Assembly: GCA_947500545.1 (NCBI GenBank)
Contig: CANMSO010000007.1
Location: forward strand, 186,001-250,000
DNA: 64,000 nucleotides
From: an uncultured Aquimarina sp.
GTDB lineage: Bacteria > Bacteroidota > Bacteroidia > Flavobacteriales > Flavobacteriaceae
Direction of reading: 5' to 3'
Part shown: one piece after another, positions 53,322 to 62,905 of the stretch
Layout: each line of letters starts with the position of its first letter
How positions within the stretch are numbered: the first letter of the stretch is position 1
Notes under the pieces: generated by a model
What the model saw: only the letters and a program-made list of their open reading frames with translations
Databases searched by the model: none
What the model was told of the DNA's origin: nothing
Made by a program: the position numbers and the translations under genes

Positions 53322-54785
53322 ATGAAAATGAAAAATATAAAACAGATCAATTTAAAAACCATATGCTCTTTAATATTGGTTATGATAGTTCTATCTGGCT
53401 GTGATAGAGATCTTTCAGACGAAGCAGTTTTTGCTACCTTTCCAAATACTGCCGACATTTTTACAGATAGTCCAGTAAGTCTTACAGACAGGTTTTTTAT
53501 ATCGTTTGACCCTGCCCTTGGAGCTAACACAGAAGCTTTTGGTACAGATGATGATGTTGCCTATGAGGGAAACTCTTCGATAAGAATTGACGTACCATCT
53601 CCGAATGATCCAAACGGAAATTTTGTAGGAGGTATCTTTTTAGATAGAGGAGAAGGAAGAGATTTAACAGGGTATACTGCCTTATCCTTTTGGGCTAGGA
53701 GCTCCATCACTGCAACGATTGGTCTAGTAGGCTTTGGAACTGATTTCGAAGAGGATAAATTTACAGTTGAACGACCAAACATTCAGCTGTCTACAGATTG
53801 GCGAAAATACATTGTACCAATTCCCGATCCTTCAAAATTAGTTCAAGAGAGTGGTATGTTTGTTTTCTCTGCAGGTGGCTTGGATATAATCGATTCAGTA
53901 CCTAACGGGAATGAGATTGGCTATACCTTTTGGATAGACGAATTAAGATTTGAGAACTTAGGTACAATAGCACAGCTAAGACCAGCGATATTTTCTGGAG
54001 AAGATTTTATAGAGCAAGGTTTTGTAGGCTCAACTAGACTAATTACTGATTTAGGAGCAACTTTTAATGCTCCTACTGGCGAAAATATTACGGTAGTACC
54101 GGCACCAGGTTATTTTGATTTTTCGTCTTCTAATACTAATGTAGCATTTGTTAATGAACTTGGATTAATTCAAATTGTTGGTGAGGGTACTACAACCATT
54201 ACAGGACAACTTAATGGTGTTTCAGCTGAAGGATCTTTGAGTTTAGAAGTACTCGGTAGTTTTGTTGGTGCAGAAACACCTCCAGAAAGAGATCCCTCAG
54301 ATGTTATATCAATATTTAGTGATGCTTATACTAATGTTAATAATTTGAATTTCGCTGCATTTAATGATCAAAATGTACAGATAGAAACACAAAATTTCAA
54401 TGGTGACCAGATTGTTACTTATGATAATTTAAGTTTTGTAGGACTTGGTTGGGATGGAACTGAAGATGTATCAGGTATGACGCACCTGCATGTAGATGTA
54501 CAATTGAGTAGTTCTGCAAATCCAGTATTTACCGTTCAGCTGATTGACTTTGGTGCAAATAACGCTGATGGTGGTGGAGATGACACAGGAGGTGGGTTTA
54601 CTATACCAAGTTCAGAACTAATAGAAGGTGCTTGGGTTGGTATAGACATACCTATAAATGCATTTACAGAAGCTACGGCAGGTGGATTTGCTGGTTCTCC
54701 TAATTTAAATAACATAGCAAGAGTCGCACTTGTGTCAAATGGCAACTCTTTTGTAATTGATAATATATACTTCTATAGAGAATAA
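53322..54785 (+). CDS. Multi-domain glycan-binding lipoprotein
   Basis: 487 residues, lipobox IVLSGCDRD. A CBM-like beta-sandwich at about 38-210 (GNSSIRIDVPSPND to FWIDELRFEN), a Big_2/Ig-like domain at about 215-312 (STRLITDLGATFNAPTGENI, GEGTTTITGQLNGVS), and a second CBM-like sandwich from about 325 to the end (VISIFSDAYTNVNNLNFAAF to VIDNIYFYRE). No catalytic residues are evident. In this position, before GH16, it is the expected surface glycan-binding protein for beta-1,3-glucan, as in laminarin loci of related bacteria. Confidence 0.8.
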   Translation: MKMKNIKQINLKTICSLILVMIVLSGCDRDLSDEAVFATFPNTADIFTDSPVSLTDRFFISFDPALGANTEAFGTDDDVAYEGNSSIRIDVPSPNDPNGNFVGGIFLDRGEGRDLTGYTALSFWARSSITATIGLVGFGTDFEEDKFTVERPNIQLSTDWRKYIVPIPDPSKLVQESGMFVFSAGGLDIIDSVPNGNEIGYTFWIDELRFENLGTIAQLRPAIFSGEDFIEQGFVGSTRLITDLGATFNAPTGENITVVPAPGYFDFSSSNTNVAFVNELGLIQIVGEGTTTITGQLNGVSAEGSLSLEVLGSFVGAETPPERDPSDVISIFSDAYTNVNNLNFAAFNDQNVQIETQNFNGDQIVTYDNLSFVGLGWDGTEDVSGMTHLHVDVQLSSSANPVFTVQLIDFGANNADGGGDDTGGGFTIPSSELIEGAWVGIDIPINAFTEATAGGFAGSPNLNNIARVALVSNGNSFVIDNIYFYRE

Positions 54786-54796
54786 AAAATTGAAAA

Positions 54797-55651
54797 ATGA
54801 ATAATAATTTAAATAAGATAATTGGATCTCTTTTTATTTCATGCCTTTTTATGATGGGTTGTGGAACTGATGATACTCAAACAGTGGCCACATTCAATAA
54901 TTTAGTGGCAGAAGATAATTTTGATGAGGATGGCCAAATTGATACCTCTTTTTGGAATTTTGATATCGGCGATGGCTCAGAACAAGGTATTCCCGGATGG
55001 GGAAATAATGAGTTACAATTCTATACAGATAGATCTGAAAACGTTACTGTAGAGAATGGCTTTTTATTGATCACCGCCCAAGAAGAGGATTTTAATGGAG
55101 CACAATACACCTCTGCAAGATTACAGACCAAAGGAAAAATTCAACAACGCTACGGTCGTTTTGAGGCACGTATACGCTTGCCTTTTGGTCAGGGAATGTG
55201 GCCGGCCTTTTGGTTGTTAGGTGATGATAGCGATGGTAGTGTCTGGCCACAGATAGGTGAGATAGATATTATGGAGAATACCGGTGATGCGCCAACAGAA
55301 ATATTTGGCACTGTCCATGGACCTGGATACTCACGTGAAAGTTCCATATCAAAAAAGTACACCTTAGTAAATAGTAGGGTTGATACTGGCTTTCACATAT
55401 ATGGAATAGAATGGTCCCCAGACTACATAAACTATTATGTAGATAACGTATTATATTACCAGATCACTCCTGAAGATGTGGATGAAGAAACAGATGGGGA
55501 GGGCGAATGGGTGTTTAATGATAGGCAGTTCTACATTATTTTAAACCTAGCCGTTGGTGGTAACCTACCTGGATCACCAAATGAAGAAACGGTCTTTCCT
55601 CAGACCATGATTGTAGACTATGTAAGAGTATATACTAATGGAATAAACTAA
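54797..55651 (+). CDS. GH16 endo-beta-1,3-glucanase lipoprotein
   Basis: 284 residues, lipobox LFMMGCGT (Cys22). The compact GH16 domain fills the rest: WGNNELQFYTDR, ARIRLPFGQGMWPAFWLLG, catalytic GEIDIMEN (E155 nucleophile, D157, E160 acid/base), FGTVHGPGYS and LNLAVGGNLPG. This is the laminarinase signature of subfamily 3. It would cut beta-1,3-glucan at the cell surface; products pass to GH17, GH30 and the phosphorylase in the same cluster. It lacks the Cys spacer carried by the GH16 at 17140. Confidence 0.93.
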   Translation: MNNNLNKIIGSLFISCLFMMGCGTDDTQTVATFNNLVAEDNFDEDGQIDTSFWNFDIGDGSEQGIPGWGNNELQFYTDRSENVTVENGFLLITAQEEDFNGAQYTSARLQTKGKIQQRYGRFEARIRLPFGQGMWPAFWLLGDDSDGSVWPQIGEIDIMENTGDAPTEIFGTVHGPGYSRESSISKKYTLVNSRVDTGFHIYGIEWSPDYINYYVDNVLYYQITPEDVDEETDGEGEWVFNDRQFYIILNLAVGGNLPGSPNEETVFPQTMIVDYVRVYTNGIN

Positions 55652-55670
55652 TTTAATTATTAAAAAATTG

Positions 55671-55732
55671 TGAAACGAGCCATTGCAAGAATTTTGACGT
55701 TCATCAAGATTATTTGGCAAGTTCCATGTAAC
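55671..55732 (+). repeat. Intercistronic repeated element, copy 2
   Basis: TGAAACGAGCCATT and, 31 nt later, GGCAAGTTCCATGTAAC, matching copy 1 at 53232 in both blocks and spacing. It lies just before the 55755 gene. Confidence 0.5.
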
Positions 55733-55754
55733 CTCTAAAACAACAAGATAACTC

Positions 55755-58025
55755 ATGAAACAATTGATTAAAAAAACTAATATAATTTGGGTTCTAATTA
55801 TAGCTGTTGCCTTTTTTTTTGGTTGCGAAGATGATGATACCAACTTACCAAAGGTAATTGCAACTTTTGCACAAACCATAAACGAAGACACAGGTATAGT
55901 ATCTTTTATCAACCTTTCTGAAAATGCAGATAGCTATACCTGGGATTTTGGGGATGGTACAACTTCTACCGAAATTAATCCAACTAAAACATATCCAACA
56001 GGTAGCTATACCGTAGTGTTAACTGCAAAAAATGTAGCTGGAGCAGAAGGTACTTTTCAAGATGAAATATTTATAAACATTCCTGTACCTATAACATTTC
56101 CCATCAATTTTGATGCAGATAATGTTAACTATCAAGCTGAGGTTTTTGGAGGTGCATCTTTTCAAGTCGTAGAAAACCCTGATCCAACGGGGGCAAATCC
56201 GAGCACATCTAATGTTGGTGCTATTACTAATAGTGGAGCAGCATTTGAAGGTATTGTCTTTGATTTAGGTGAGCCGTTAAATTTATCCGAACAAAAATCT
56301 ATAAAAGTTGTTTTTTGGTCAGACACTCCAATTGATGTACTATTGAAACTTGAAGAAGGAAGTACGTTTGTAGAGACAGCTGCAAGTCATGGAGGAACAG
56401 GTTGGGAGGAAATTTACTTTACATTTGGTTCTTCAGACGCATTTTCAAAACTCACTATTTTTGTTGATGGACCAGGTACGACAACAGGAACATTTTATAT
56501 AGATGATATTTCTCAAATTGATACTGCAGATATTCCTTGTACGGATACGTTATTAGAAATACCAATAGATTTTGACTGTAATGGAATTGATTATGCTACT
56601 AAGATTGTTGGTAATGTATCGTTTACTGTTATAGATAACCCAGAATTGTCAGGTATAAATAGTGAACCAACTATGGTTGGACAAATCACGAATGTAGGTG
56701 CTAACTTCGAAAATGCTTTCTTTAACTTAGATACTGCTATTGATTTTTCAATGGATAAGGGTGTTAAAATGAAAATATTCTCTAATCAAGCATTACCCGT
56801 TTTATTAAAATTTGAAGATGGCACAGAAGCACCTGTTGAGAATTCACAAAACCATGGAGGCTCCGGTTGGGAAGAATTAACTTTCACACTTAACTCATCT
56901 GGCTCGTATAACGATATGGTAATTTTTGTAGATGGTCCAGGTACCGCTGCGGGTACTTTTTATGTAGATGATATTGAGCAGGTTGCAGGAATGGTTGCAG
57001 ATCCATGTACTCCAGAAACTAGTCAATCACTAGATGCATCAGATTTTGATTTAACGTTCCAGACAGATCCAACTGCCAGTATAGGCTCGTTTGATGCAGG
57101 TTTATCTTGGGTTGATAATCCAGATTTTGACAATGACGTTAATAAATCATGTAAAGTCGGTCAAATTGATAGATCAGGAGCGGCATTATTTGCCAATAAT
57201 CAAATTGACTTTGATGCAAAATTTGATTTTAATGCCAATGCAGGGTTTAAACTAAAGGTATGGTCTCCTAATGCCGGTACTAATGTTTTAGTTAAACTTG
57301 AAGATAAGGTTAACAACGCGATTAATGTAGAAGTAGGAGCGGTTACTAGTGTAGCTAGTGGTTGGGAAGAATTGACATTTAACTTCGCAAGTGGCGAAAG
57401 TGGAAAATATGATAAGATAATTTTGTTTTTTGAGTTGAACACTAATACTACAGAGACTTATTATATAGATGACTTTAGACTATACAGTTCTGGCGGTGGC
57501 ACCGGTGGGGGTGGATGTGCTACTACCTTAGTTGCAGCAACATCACTTCCATTAGATTTTGAAGGTTGTGAAACGTTTCTTTCTGATGTTAATTTTGGTG
57601 CAGGGCTTACTTCTGAGCTTCTAGCGAACCCTTTTCAAACAGGTATTAATACTTCTGATTTTGTTTTAAAAGTAGATAAACCAACTGGTTCCGAATTTTT
57701 TGCAGGAGTTCAAAATACGTTCGATAATTTTGATTTGACTACAACCATGACTTTTAAAGTTAAAGTCTATTCTACTAAAGCAAATGTAGTAATGCGTTTT
57801 GAATTAGCTGTTTTACCTAATGATGGAAGTATTGGTAATCCGGCTCCCGTATTTGTAACAATAGCGAATGCAAATGAATGGACAGAAGTCGAATTTACTT
57901 TTATCAATTTACCGGCATCACCAACAACATATAATCATTTAGTCATAAAACCAGATAATGATCAGACTGATAGCCCAATAACATCAGGTGGGACATATTA
58001 TTTTGATGATATAAGACTTGAATAG
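55755..58025 (+). CDS. PKD domain lipoprotein with four tandem CBM-like repeats
   Basis: 756 residues, lipobox AFFFGCED. PKD domain about 35-115 (TYTWDFGDGTTSTEINPTKT). Then four homologous beta-sandwiches at about 115-265, 270-415, 425-580 and 595-756. Each has a GWEE(L/I)xFxF strand (WTEVEFTF in the last) and an ending of the type YIDDI, YVDDI, YIDDF or YFDDIRLE. PKD-bearing surface lipoproteins of this kind accompany GH16, GH17 and GH30 in flavobacterial laminarin loci and bind the polysaccharide. The fourfold repetition suggests multivalent binding along the chain. Confidence 0.85.
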   Translation: MKQLIKKTNIIWVLIIAVAFFFGCEDDDTNLPKVIATFAQTINEDTGIVSFINLSENADSYTWDFGDGTTSTEINPTKTYPTGSYTVVLTAKNVAGAEGTFQDEIFINIPVPITFPINFDADNVNYQAEVFGGASFQVVENPDPTGANPSTSNVGAITNSGAAFEGIVFDLGEPLNLSEQKSIKVVFWSDTPIDVLLKLEEGSTFVETAASHGGTGWEEIYFTFGSSDAFSKLTIFVDGPGTTTGTFYIDDISQIDTADIPCTDTLLEIPIDFDCNGIDYATKIVGNVSFTVIDNPELSGINSEPTMVGQITNVGANFENAFFNLDTAIDFSMDKGVKMKIFSNQALPVLLKFEDGTEAPVENSQNHGGSGWEELTFTLNSSGSYNDMVIFVDGPGTAAGTFYVDDIEQVAGMVADPCTPETSQSLDASDFDLTFQTDPTASIGSFDAGLSWVDNPDFDNDVNKSCKVGQIDRSGAALFANNQIDFDAKFDFNANAGFKLKVWSPNAGTNVLVKLEDKVNNAINVEVGAVTSVASGWEELTFNFASGESGKYDKIILFFELNTNTTETYYIDDFRLYSSGGGTGGGGCATTLVAATSLPLDFEGCETFLSDVNFGAGLTSELLANPFQTGINTSDFVLKVDKPTGSEFFAGVQNTFDNFDLTTTMTFKVKVYSTKANVVMRFELAVLPNDGSIGNPAPVFVTIANANEWTEVEFTFINLPASPTTYNHLVIKPDNDQTDSPITSGGTYYFDDIRLE

Positions 58026-58063
58026 ATTAAGCTTTAATAATTAATTGAATTAGTATTACTTAT

Positions 58064-58092
58064 AAGAGGTTGAATATTTCTTTCAACCTCTT
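58064..58092 (+). other. Intercistronic stem-loop
   Basis: AAGAGGTTGAA / TTCAACCTCTT, a perfect 11-bp stem with a 7-nt loop, followed by a further TTTCAACC copy but no T-run. It may attenuate transcription or stabilise the upstream mRNA end before the phosphorylase gene. Confidence 0.5.
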
Positions 58093-58146
58093 TCAACCTA
58101 AAAAATAAAAGGTTTAATAGGTAATTTTAAATAGAAGTATATAAAA

Positions 58147-61100
58147 ATGATAAAGGACTCTGTATTAACTTCAGAAAGAGAAGAAGGTAAAGAAGTAAAA
58201 CTCGAGCACATTACTATTAATGGTGAGATGTTTAATAAGATTTCTAATAGTGATGTAATGCGTCCCTTTTTTATGAGTATCGTTAGTGATTCTAATCATT
58301 GGATGTTTATAGCTAGTAATGGAGGAGTAACAGCAGGAAGAAAGGATGCAGATAATGCTTTATTCCCATATTATACAGATGATAAGATTACCGAATCGTA
58401 TGACATTACAGGTAGTAAATCCATTTTTAGAATAAAAAAAGAAGGAAAGCTAATCATTTGGGAACCGTTTTCTGAACGTTATTCAGGAACGTACCAATAT
58501 TCTAGAAATATCTATAAAAATGCTTATGGCAATAAGATTTTATTTGAAGAAATAAATCATGATTTGAATTTGACATATACCTATATGTGGAGTTCTAGTA
58601 ATGAGTATGGTTTTGTAAAAAAAAGTACCTTAAAAAATAATTCCAAAGAATCTGTACATATTGAAATATTAGATGGTTTACAAAACATTATACCCTATGG
58701 AGTCAATACAGATGTACAGGCAATTAGAAGTAACTTGGTAGATGCTTATAAAAGAAGTCAACTTGCCCAGGATAGTGGACTAGGTATTTATGCACTTAGT
58801 GCTATTATTGTAGATCGTGCAGAGCCAAGTGAAGCATTAAAGGCAAATATAGTTTGGTCTAAGGGACTAGAAAATCCAAAGTATCTCTTATCATCATTGC
58901 AGTTGAATAGCTATAGGAATGGATATGATATAAACGAAGAAGGTGATATAAAAGCTGAAAAAGGTGCGTATTTTGTTAATTGTAGCATCACTTTGCCAGC
59001 AGAAGAAAGTAAAGACTGGATGATGGTCGCTAATGTTAATCAAGGACCTTCTCAAGTAGTAGAAATTTCAGAAATAATTAAAAACAGCAACGATTTAATT
59101 CAGAAGGTTAATGATGACATAGAATTAGGAACGCAACGTTTAATCAATTTAGTATATGCATCAGATGGATTTCAGTTAACTGCCGATAAAAGACGAAATG
59201 CAAGGCATTATTCAAATACTCTTTTTAATATCATGAGAGGGGGTATTTTTGATGCTAATTATACAATCGAAAAATGGGATTTCAGCAATTACTTAGCATC
59301 AGCTAATAGAAAGGTATATAGTAAAAATGAAGCATTATTAGAGGGTTTTCCAGAGGTGTTTACACTTTTAGAACTTAGAGAAATAGCACACCAAAATGAG
59401 GATAAAAATTTTAGAAGACTTGCCTTGGAGTATATGCCGCTTAAGTTTAGTAGACGTCATGGTGATCCTAGCCGTCCGTGGAATAAATTCTCAATAAATA
59501 CTCAGAGTGAAATAGACGGGTCTAAGATTTTAGATTACGAAGGTAACTGGAGGGATATTTTTCAAAATTGGGAAGCCCTGGCGTATTCTTATCCAGAGTT
59601 TGTAGAAAGTATGATCCACAAGTTTCTAAACGCTAGTACTTTTGATGGTTACAATCCTTATAGAATTACAAAAGGAGGTATAGACTGGGAAGTTATAGAG
59701 GAACATGATCCTTGGTCTTATATTGGGTACTGGGGAGATCATCAAATCATTTACTTATTAAAGTTTTTAGAATTTTTCCATGATCATTACCCAAACAGAC
59801 TACAAAACTTTCTTAATAAGGATATGTTCGTGTATGCTAATGTACCTTATAAAATTAAGCCTTATGAAGACCTTTTAAGGAATCCTAAAGATACGATTGA
59901 GTTTGATTACAATCTTGATAAAAAGTTACAGGAAAAACGTGTTGAATTTGGAGCAGATGGAATATTGCTAAGAGACGAAAACTACTTTATTCATAAGGTA
60001 AATTTCATAGAAAAGATATTAGCTACAACACTAGCTAAGCTATCTAACTTTATTCCAGAAGCAGGAATTTGGTTAAATACACAGCGCCCCGAGTGGAATG
60101 ATGCCAATAATGCTTTGGTAGGTGATGGAGTTTCAATGGTAACGCTTTATTACTTAAGGCGTTTCTTCAAGTTTTTTAAAATCGTTTTTGAAGACACAGA
60201 AGACACAGACATTGAAATTTCTAAAGAACTTCTAGAGTTTTATAATACTATAAATAAAACCTTCAAAAACTACGAAGGACTTTTATCAAGGAGCTTATCA
60301 AATATAGAAAGAAAGGAAATTCTTGATGGTTTAGGAATGGCTGGAAGTAAGTATAGAACAAAAGTTTATGACCATGCATTGTCAGGCAAGAAAGAAACGC
60401 TTAAGCTTAGTGATTTAAAAGCTTTTATAGATTTAACATTGAAATATTTAAATCATTCAATAAAGGCGAATAAAAGAGATGATAATATGTACCACGCATA
60501 TAATCTAATGACAGTGAATAATGAAAACGAAATTTCTATTACCTATTTAGATGAAATGCTCGAAGGCCAAGTAGCAGTGTTAAGTTCTGGGTATTTATCA
60601 TCAAAAGATAGTTTGAGTCTGTTAGATGCTATGAAGAACAGTACTTTATTTAGGCCAGATCAATATAGTTATTTACTGTATCCAAATAAGGAATTACCAA
60701 AATTTACAAAAAAAAATATTATCCCTAAAGAGTACGTAGAAAACTCAAGATTGCTAACACAATTACTTGCAGATAACAATAAACAAATCATTGAAAAAGA
60801 TGTAAACGGGAATTATCATTTTAATGGAAGTTTTAATAATGCTGAAAGTTTAAAACAGGAATTAGAAAACCTATCGACTAAGGGGTATCATATTTTAGTT
60901 GAAAAATATAGAGGTTTAGTAGTAGAGACTTTCGAAAAAGTATTTAATCATAAAGCATTTACGGGGCGTTCCGGAACATTTTACGGCTATGAAGGATTAG
61001 GTTCTATTTACTGGCATATGGTTTCAAAGCTGTTGTTAGCAGTAGAAGAATGTTGTTTAAAAGCTATAGAGGATAAAGAATCAGATGAAGTAGTAGGAAA

Positions 61101-61611
61101 GTTATTAGAACATTATTACGAAATTAATGAAGGCATTGGCGTTCACAAATCCCCAGAATTATATGGGGCTTTTCCTACAGACCCTTACTCACATACACCA
61201 ACAGGCAAAGGAGCGCAACAACCTGGAATGACTGGGCAAGTAAAAGAAGATATCTTAAGCCGTATAGGGGAATTGGGTGTGTCTGTTAAAAATGGTGAGT
61301 TGCAATTTCACCCATGTTTGTTAAGAATAGAAGAGTTCTTAAAAGAGCCAAAGATGTTACGTTACGTAGATGTAAATGAAAATAAAAAAAAATTGCAATT
61401 GTACAGACACGAATTGGCTTTTACGTATTGCCAAGTACCTATTGTGTATTCATTGTCGGGAGAAAACAGTCTTGAAATAACCTACCATAACGGCTCGATA
61501 ACTTCACATACGGGTTTAACATTAGACACCTCTATTAGTCAAAAACTATTTAGAAGAACTGCAGAAATAGAGAGTATAAAAGTAAATATTGAGAAAACCA
61601 TTTTAAAATAA
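58147..61611 (+). CDS. GH94-related beta-1,3-oligoglucan phosphorylase (GH149/GH161-like)
   Basis: 1154 residues without a signal peptide, so cytoplasmic. N-terminal beta-sandwich (MRPFFMSIVSDSNHWMFIAS, then GGVTAGRKDADNALFPYYTD), a linker, then an (alpha/alpha)6 barrel. QRPEWNDANNALVGDGVSMV holds the general-acid Asp near residue 651, and TGRSGTFYGYEGLGSIYWHM lies near 940. Length and motifs fit the large beta-1,3-glucan phosphorylases of families GH149 and GH161 better than classical cellobiose phosphorylase. Reaction by family: phosphorolysis of beta-1,3-gluco-oligosaccharides to glucose 1-phosphate, saving ATP. Fits downstream of surface GH16. Confidence 0.78.
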   Translation: MIKDSVLTSEREEGKEVKLEHITINGEMFNKISNSDVMRPFFMSIVSDSNHWMFIASNGGVTAGRKDADNALFPYYTDDKITESYDITGSKSIFRIKKEGKLIIWEPFSERYSGTYQYSRNIYKNAYGNKILFEEINHDLNLTYTYMWSSSNEYGFVKKSTLKNNSKESVHIEILDGLQNIIPYGVNTDVQAIRSNLVDAYKRSQLAQDSGLGIYALSAIIVDRAEPSEALKANIVWSKGLENPKYLLSSLQLNSYRNGYDINEEGDIKAEKGAYFVNCSITLPAEESKDWMMVANVNQGPSQVVEISEIIKNSNDLIQKVNDDIELGTQRLINLVYASDGFQLTADKRRNARHYSNTLFNIMRGGIFDANYTIEKWDFSNYLASANRKVYSKNEALLEGFPEVFTLLELREIAHQNEDKNFRRLALEYMPLKFSRRHGDPSRPWNKFSINTQSEIDGSKILDYEGNWRDIFQNWEALAYSYPEFVESMIHKFLNASTFDGYNPYRITKGGIDWEVIEEHDPWSYIGYWGDHQIIYLLKFLEFFHDHYPNRLQNFLNKDMFVYANVPYKIKPYEDLLRNPKDTIEFDYNLDKKLQEKRVEFGADGILLRDENYFIHKVNFIEKILATTLAKLSNFIPEAGIWLNTQRPEWNDANNALVGDGVSMVTLYYLRRFFKFFKIVFEDTEDTDIEISKELLEFYNTINKTFKNYEGLLSRSLSNIERKEILDGLGMAGSKYRTKVYDHALSGKKETLKLSDLKAFIDLTLKYLNHSIKANKRDDNMYHAYNLMTVNNENEISITYLDEMLEGQVAVLSSGYLSSKDSLSLLDAMKNSTLFRPDQYSYLLYPNKELPKFTKKNIIPKEYVENSRLLTQLLADNNKQIIEKDVNGNYHFNGSFNNAESLKQELENLSTKGYHILVEKYRGLVVETFEKVFNHKAFTGRSGTFYGYEGLGSIYWHMVSKLLLAVEECCLKAIEDKESDEVVGKLLEHYYEINEGIGVHKSPELYGAFPTDPYSHTPTGKGAQQPGMTGQVKEDILSRIGELGVSVKNGELQFHPCLLRIEEFLKEPKMLRYVDVNENKKKLQLYRHELAFTYCQVPIVYSLSGENSLEITYHNGSITSHTGLTLDTSISQKLFRRTAEIESIKVNIEKTILK

Positions 61612-61617
61612 AAACAA

Positions 61618-62904
61618 ATGAAACCAAGACGTGACATAGTACTCATATTCTTATTTACAGTACTTATGGTGTCTTGCAATCAAGAACATAAAAGTAAGCA
61701 ATCTATGCAGCCCCAAAAAAGCATTACCGCAAAAGACATTTTAGGCAATCCAAATTATCTTGCTATATCTTATGGAGGTTATCGTAAATCATCAAGAGAG
61801 TTTCAACCTACTATTGCACAGCTAAAAGAAGATATGAAAATTCTTCAAGCTATGAACATTAAAGTCTTAAGAACCTATAATGTTCAATTGGCTCAAGCTT
61901 CTAATATATTGAAAGCGATACATCAACTCAAGACAGAAGATGAAACTTTCGAAATGTATGTAATGCTTGGTGCTTGGATTGATTGCAAGAACGCCTGGAC
62001 TGATAAAGAACCAGATCATACTATAGAAAGTGCCCAAAACGAAAGTGAGATAAATAGAGCAGTAGCATTGGCTAATCAATATCCAGATATTGTAAAAGTA
62101 ATTGCTGTAGGTAATGAAGCCATGGTTAGATGGGCAACTAGCTATTATGTGCAGCCCAATGTGATATTAAAATGGGTTAATTATTTACAGAACTTAAAGA
62201 AAGAAGATAAACTCTCTAAAGATCTATGGATTACTTCTTCTGATGATTTTGCATCTTGGGGAGGAGGCGAAGAAAGTTATCATGTTAAAGATTTAGAAGA
62301 CTTAATCAAAGCAGTGGATTATGTATCTATGCACACATATCCATACCATAATACTCATTATAACCCAGAATTTTGGGGGATAGATGATGATGAAAAAGAA
62401 CTCTCTTCAGATGAAAAATTAGAAGCAGCAATGCAAAGAACACTACAATTTGCCCAAAAACAATATAAAGCCGTTTCGAATTATGTTGAGAGTTTAGGTA
62501 TGAAAAAACCTATTCATATAGGGGAGACAGGCTGGGCTACTGTTTCTAATGGGCATTATGGACCAAATGGCTCTAAAGCCACAGATGAGTTTAAAGAAGC
62601 ATTGTATTATAAATACATGAGAGAGTGGACCAATAAAGAAGGTATTTCATGCTTTTATTTTGAAGCCTTTGACGAACCATGGAAAGATGCTCACAATCAT
62701 AAAGGTTCAGAAAATCATTTTGGATTATTTACAGTAGATGGTAAAGCCAAATATGTGCTTTGGGATTTAGTAGATCAAGGTGTGTTTGAAGGCTTAACAC
62801 GAGGCGGTAATCCAATTACTAAGACTTATAATGGTAATAAAGATGACCTGCTACTAGAGGTACAATTACCTCCGATTAAAAAAGAAATCACATTAAATCA
62901 TTGA
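61618..62904 (+). CDS. GH17 beta-1,3-glucanase lipoprotein
   Basis: 428 residues, lipobox LMVSCNQ (Cys20). GH17 TIM barrel with E167 in VIAVGNEAM (acid/base) and E303 in HIGETGWAT (nucleophile), both canonical, plus DYVSMHTYPYHN and CFYFEAFDEPWK. GH17 enzymes hydrolyse or transglycosylate beta-1,3-glucans and are standard partners of GH16 and GH30 in laminarin degradation. Starts 7 bp after the phosphorylase gene, and the next gene starts 2 bp after its stop. Confidence 0.92.
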   Translation: MKPRRDIVLIFLFTVLMVSCNQEHKSKQSMQPQKSITAKDILGNPNYLAISYGGYRKSSREFQPTIAQLKEDMKILQAMNIKVLRTYNVQLAQASNILKAIHQLKTEDETFEMYVMLGAWIDCKNAWTDKEPDHTIESAQNESEINRAVALANQYPDIVKVIAVGNEAMVRWATSYYVQPNVILKWVNYLQNLKKEDKLSKDLWITSSDDFASWGGGEESYHVKDLEDLIKAVDYVSMHTYPYHNTHYNPEFWGIDDDEKELSSDEKLEAAMQRTLQFAQKQYKAVSNYVESLGMKKPIHIGETGWATVSNGHYGPNGSKATDEFKEALYYKYMREWTNKEGISCFYFEAFDEPWKDAHNHKGSENHFGLFTVDGKAKYVLWDLVDQGVFEGLTRGGNPITKTYNGNKDDLLLEVQLPPIKKEITLNH

Positions 62905-62905
62905 A

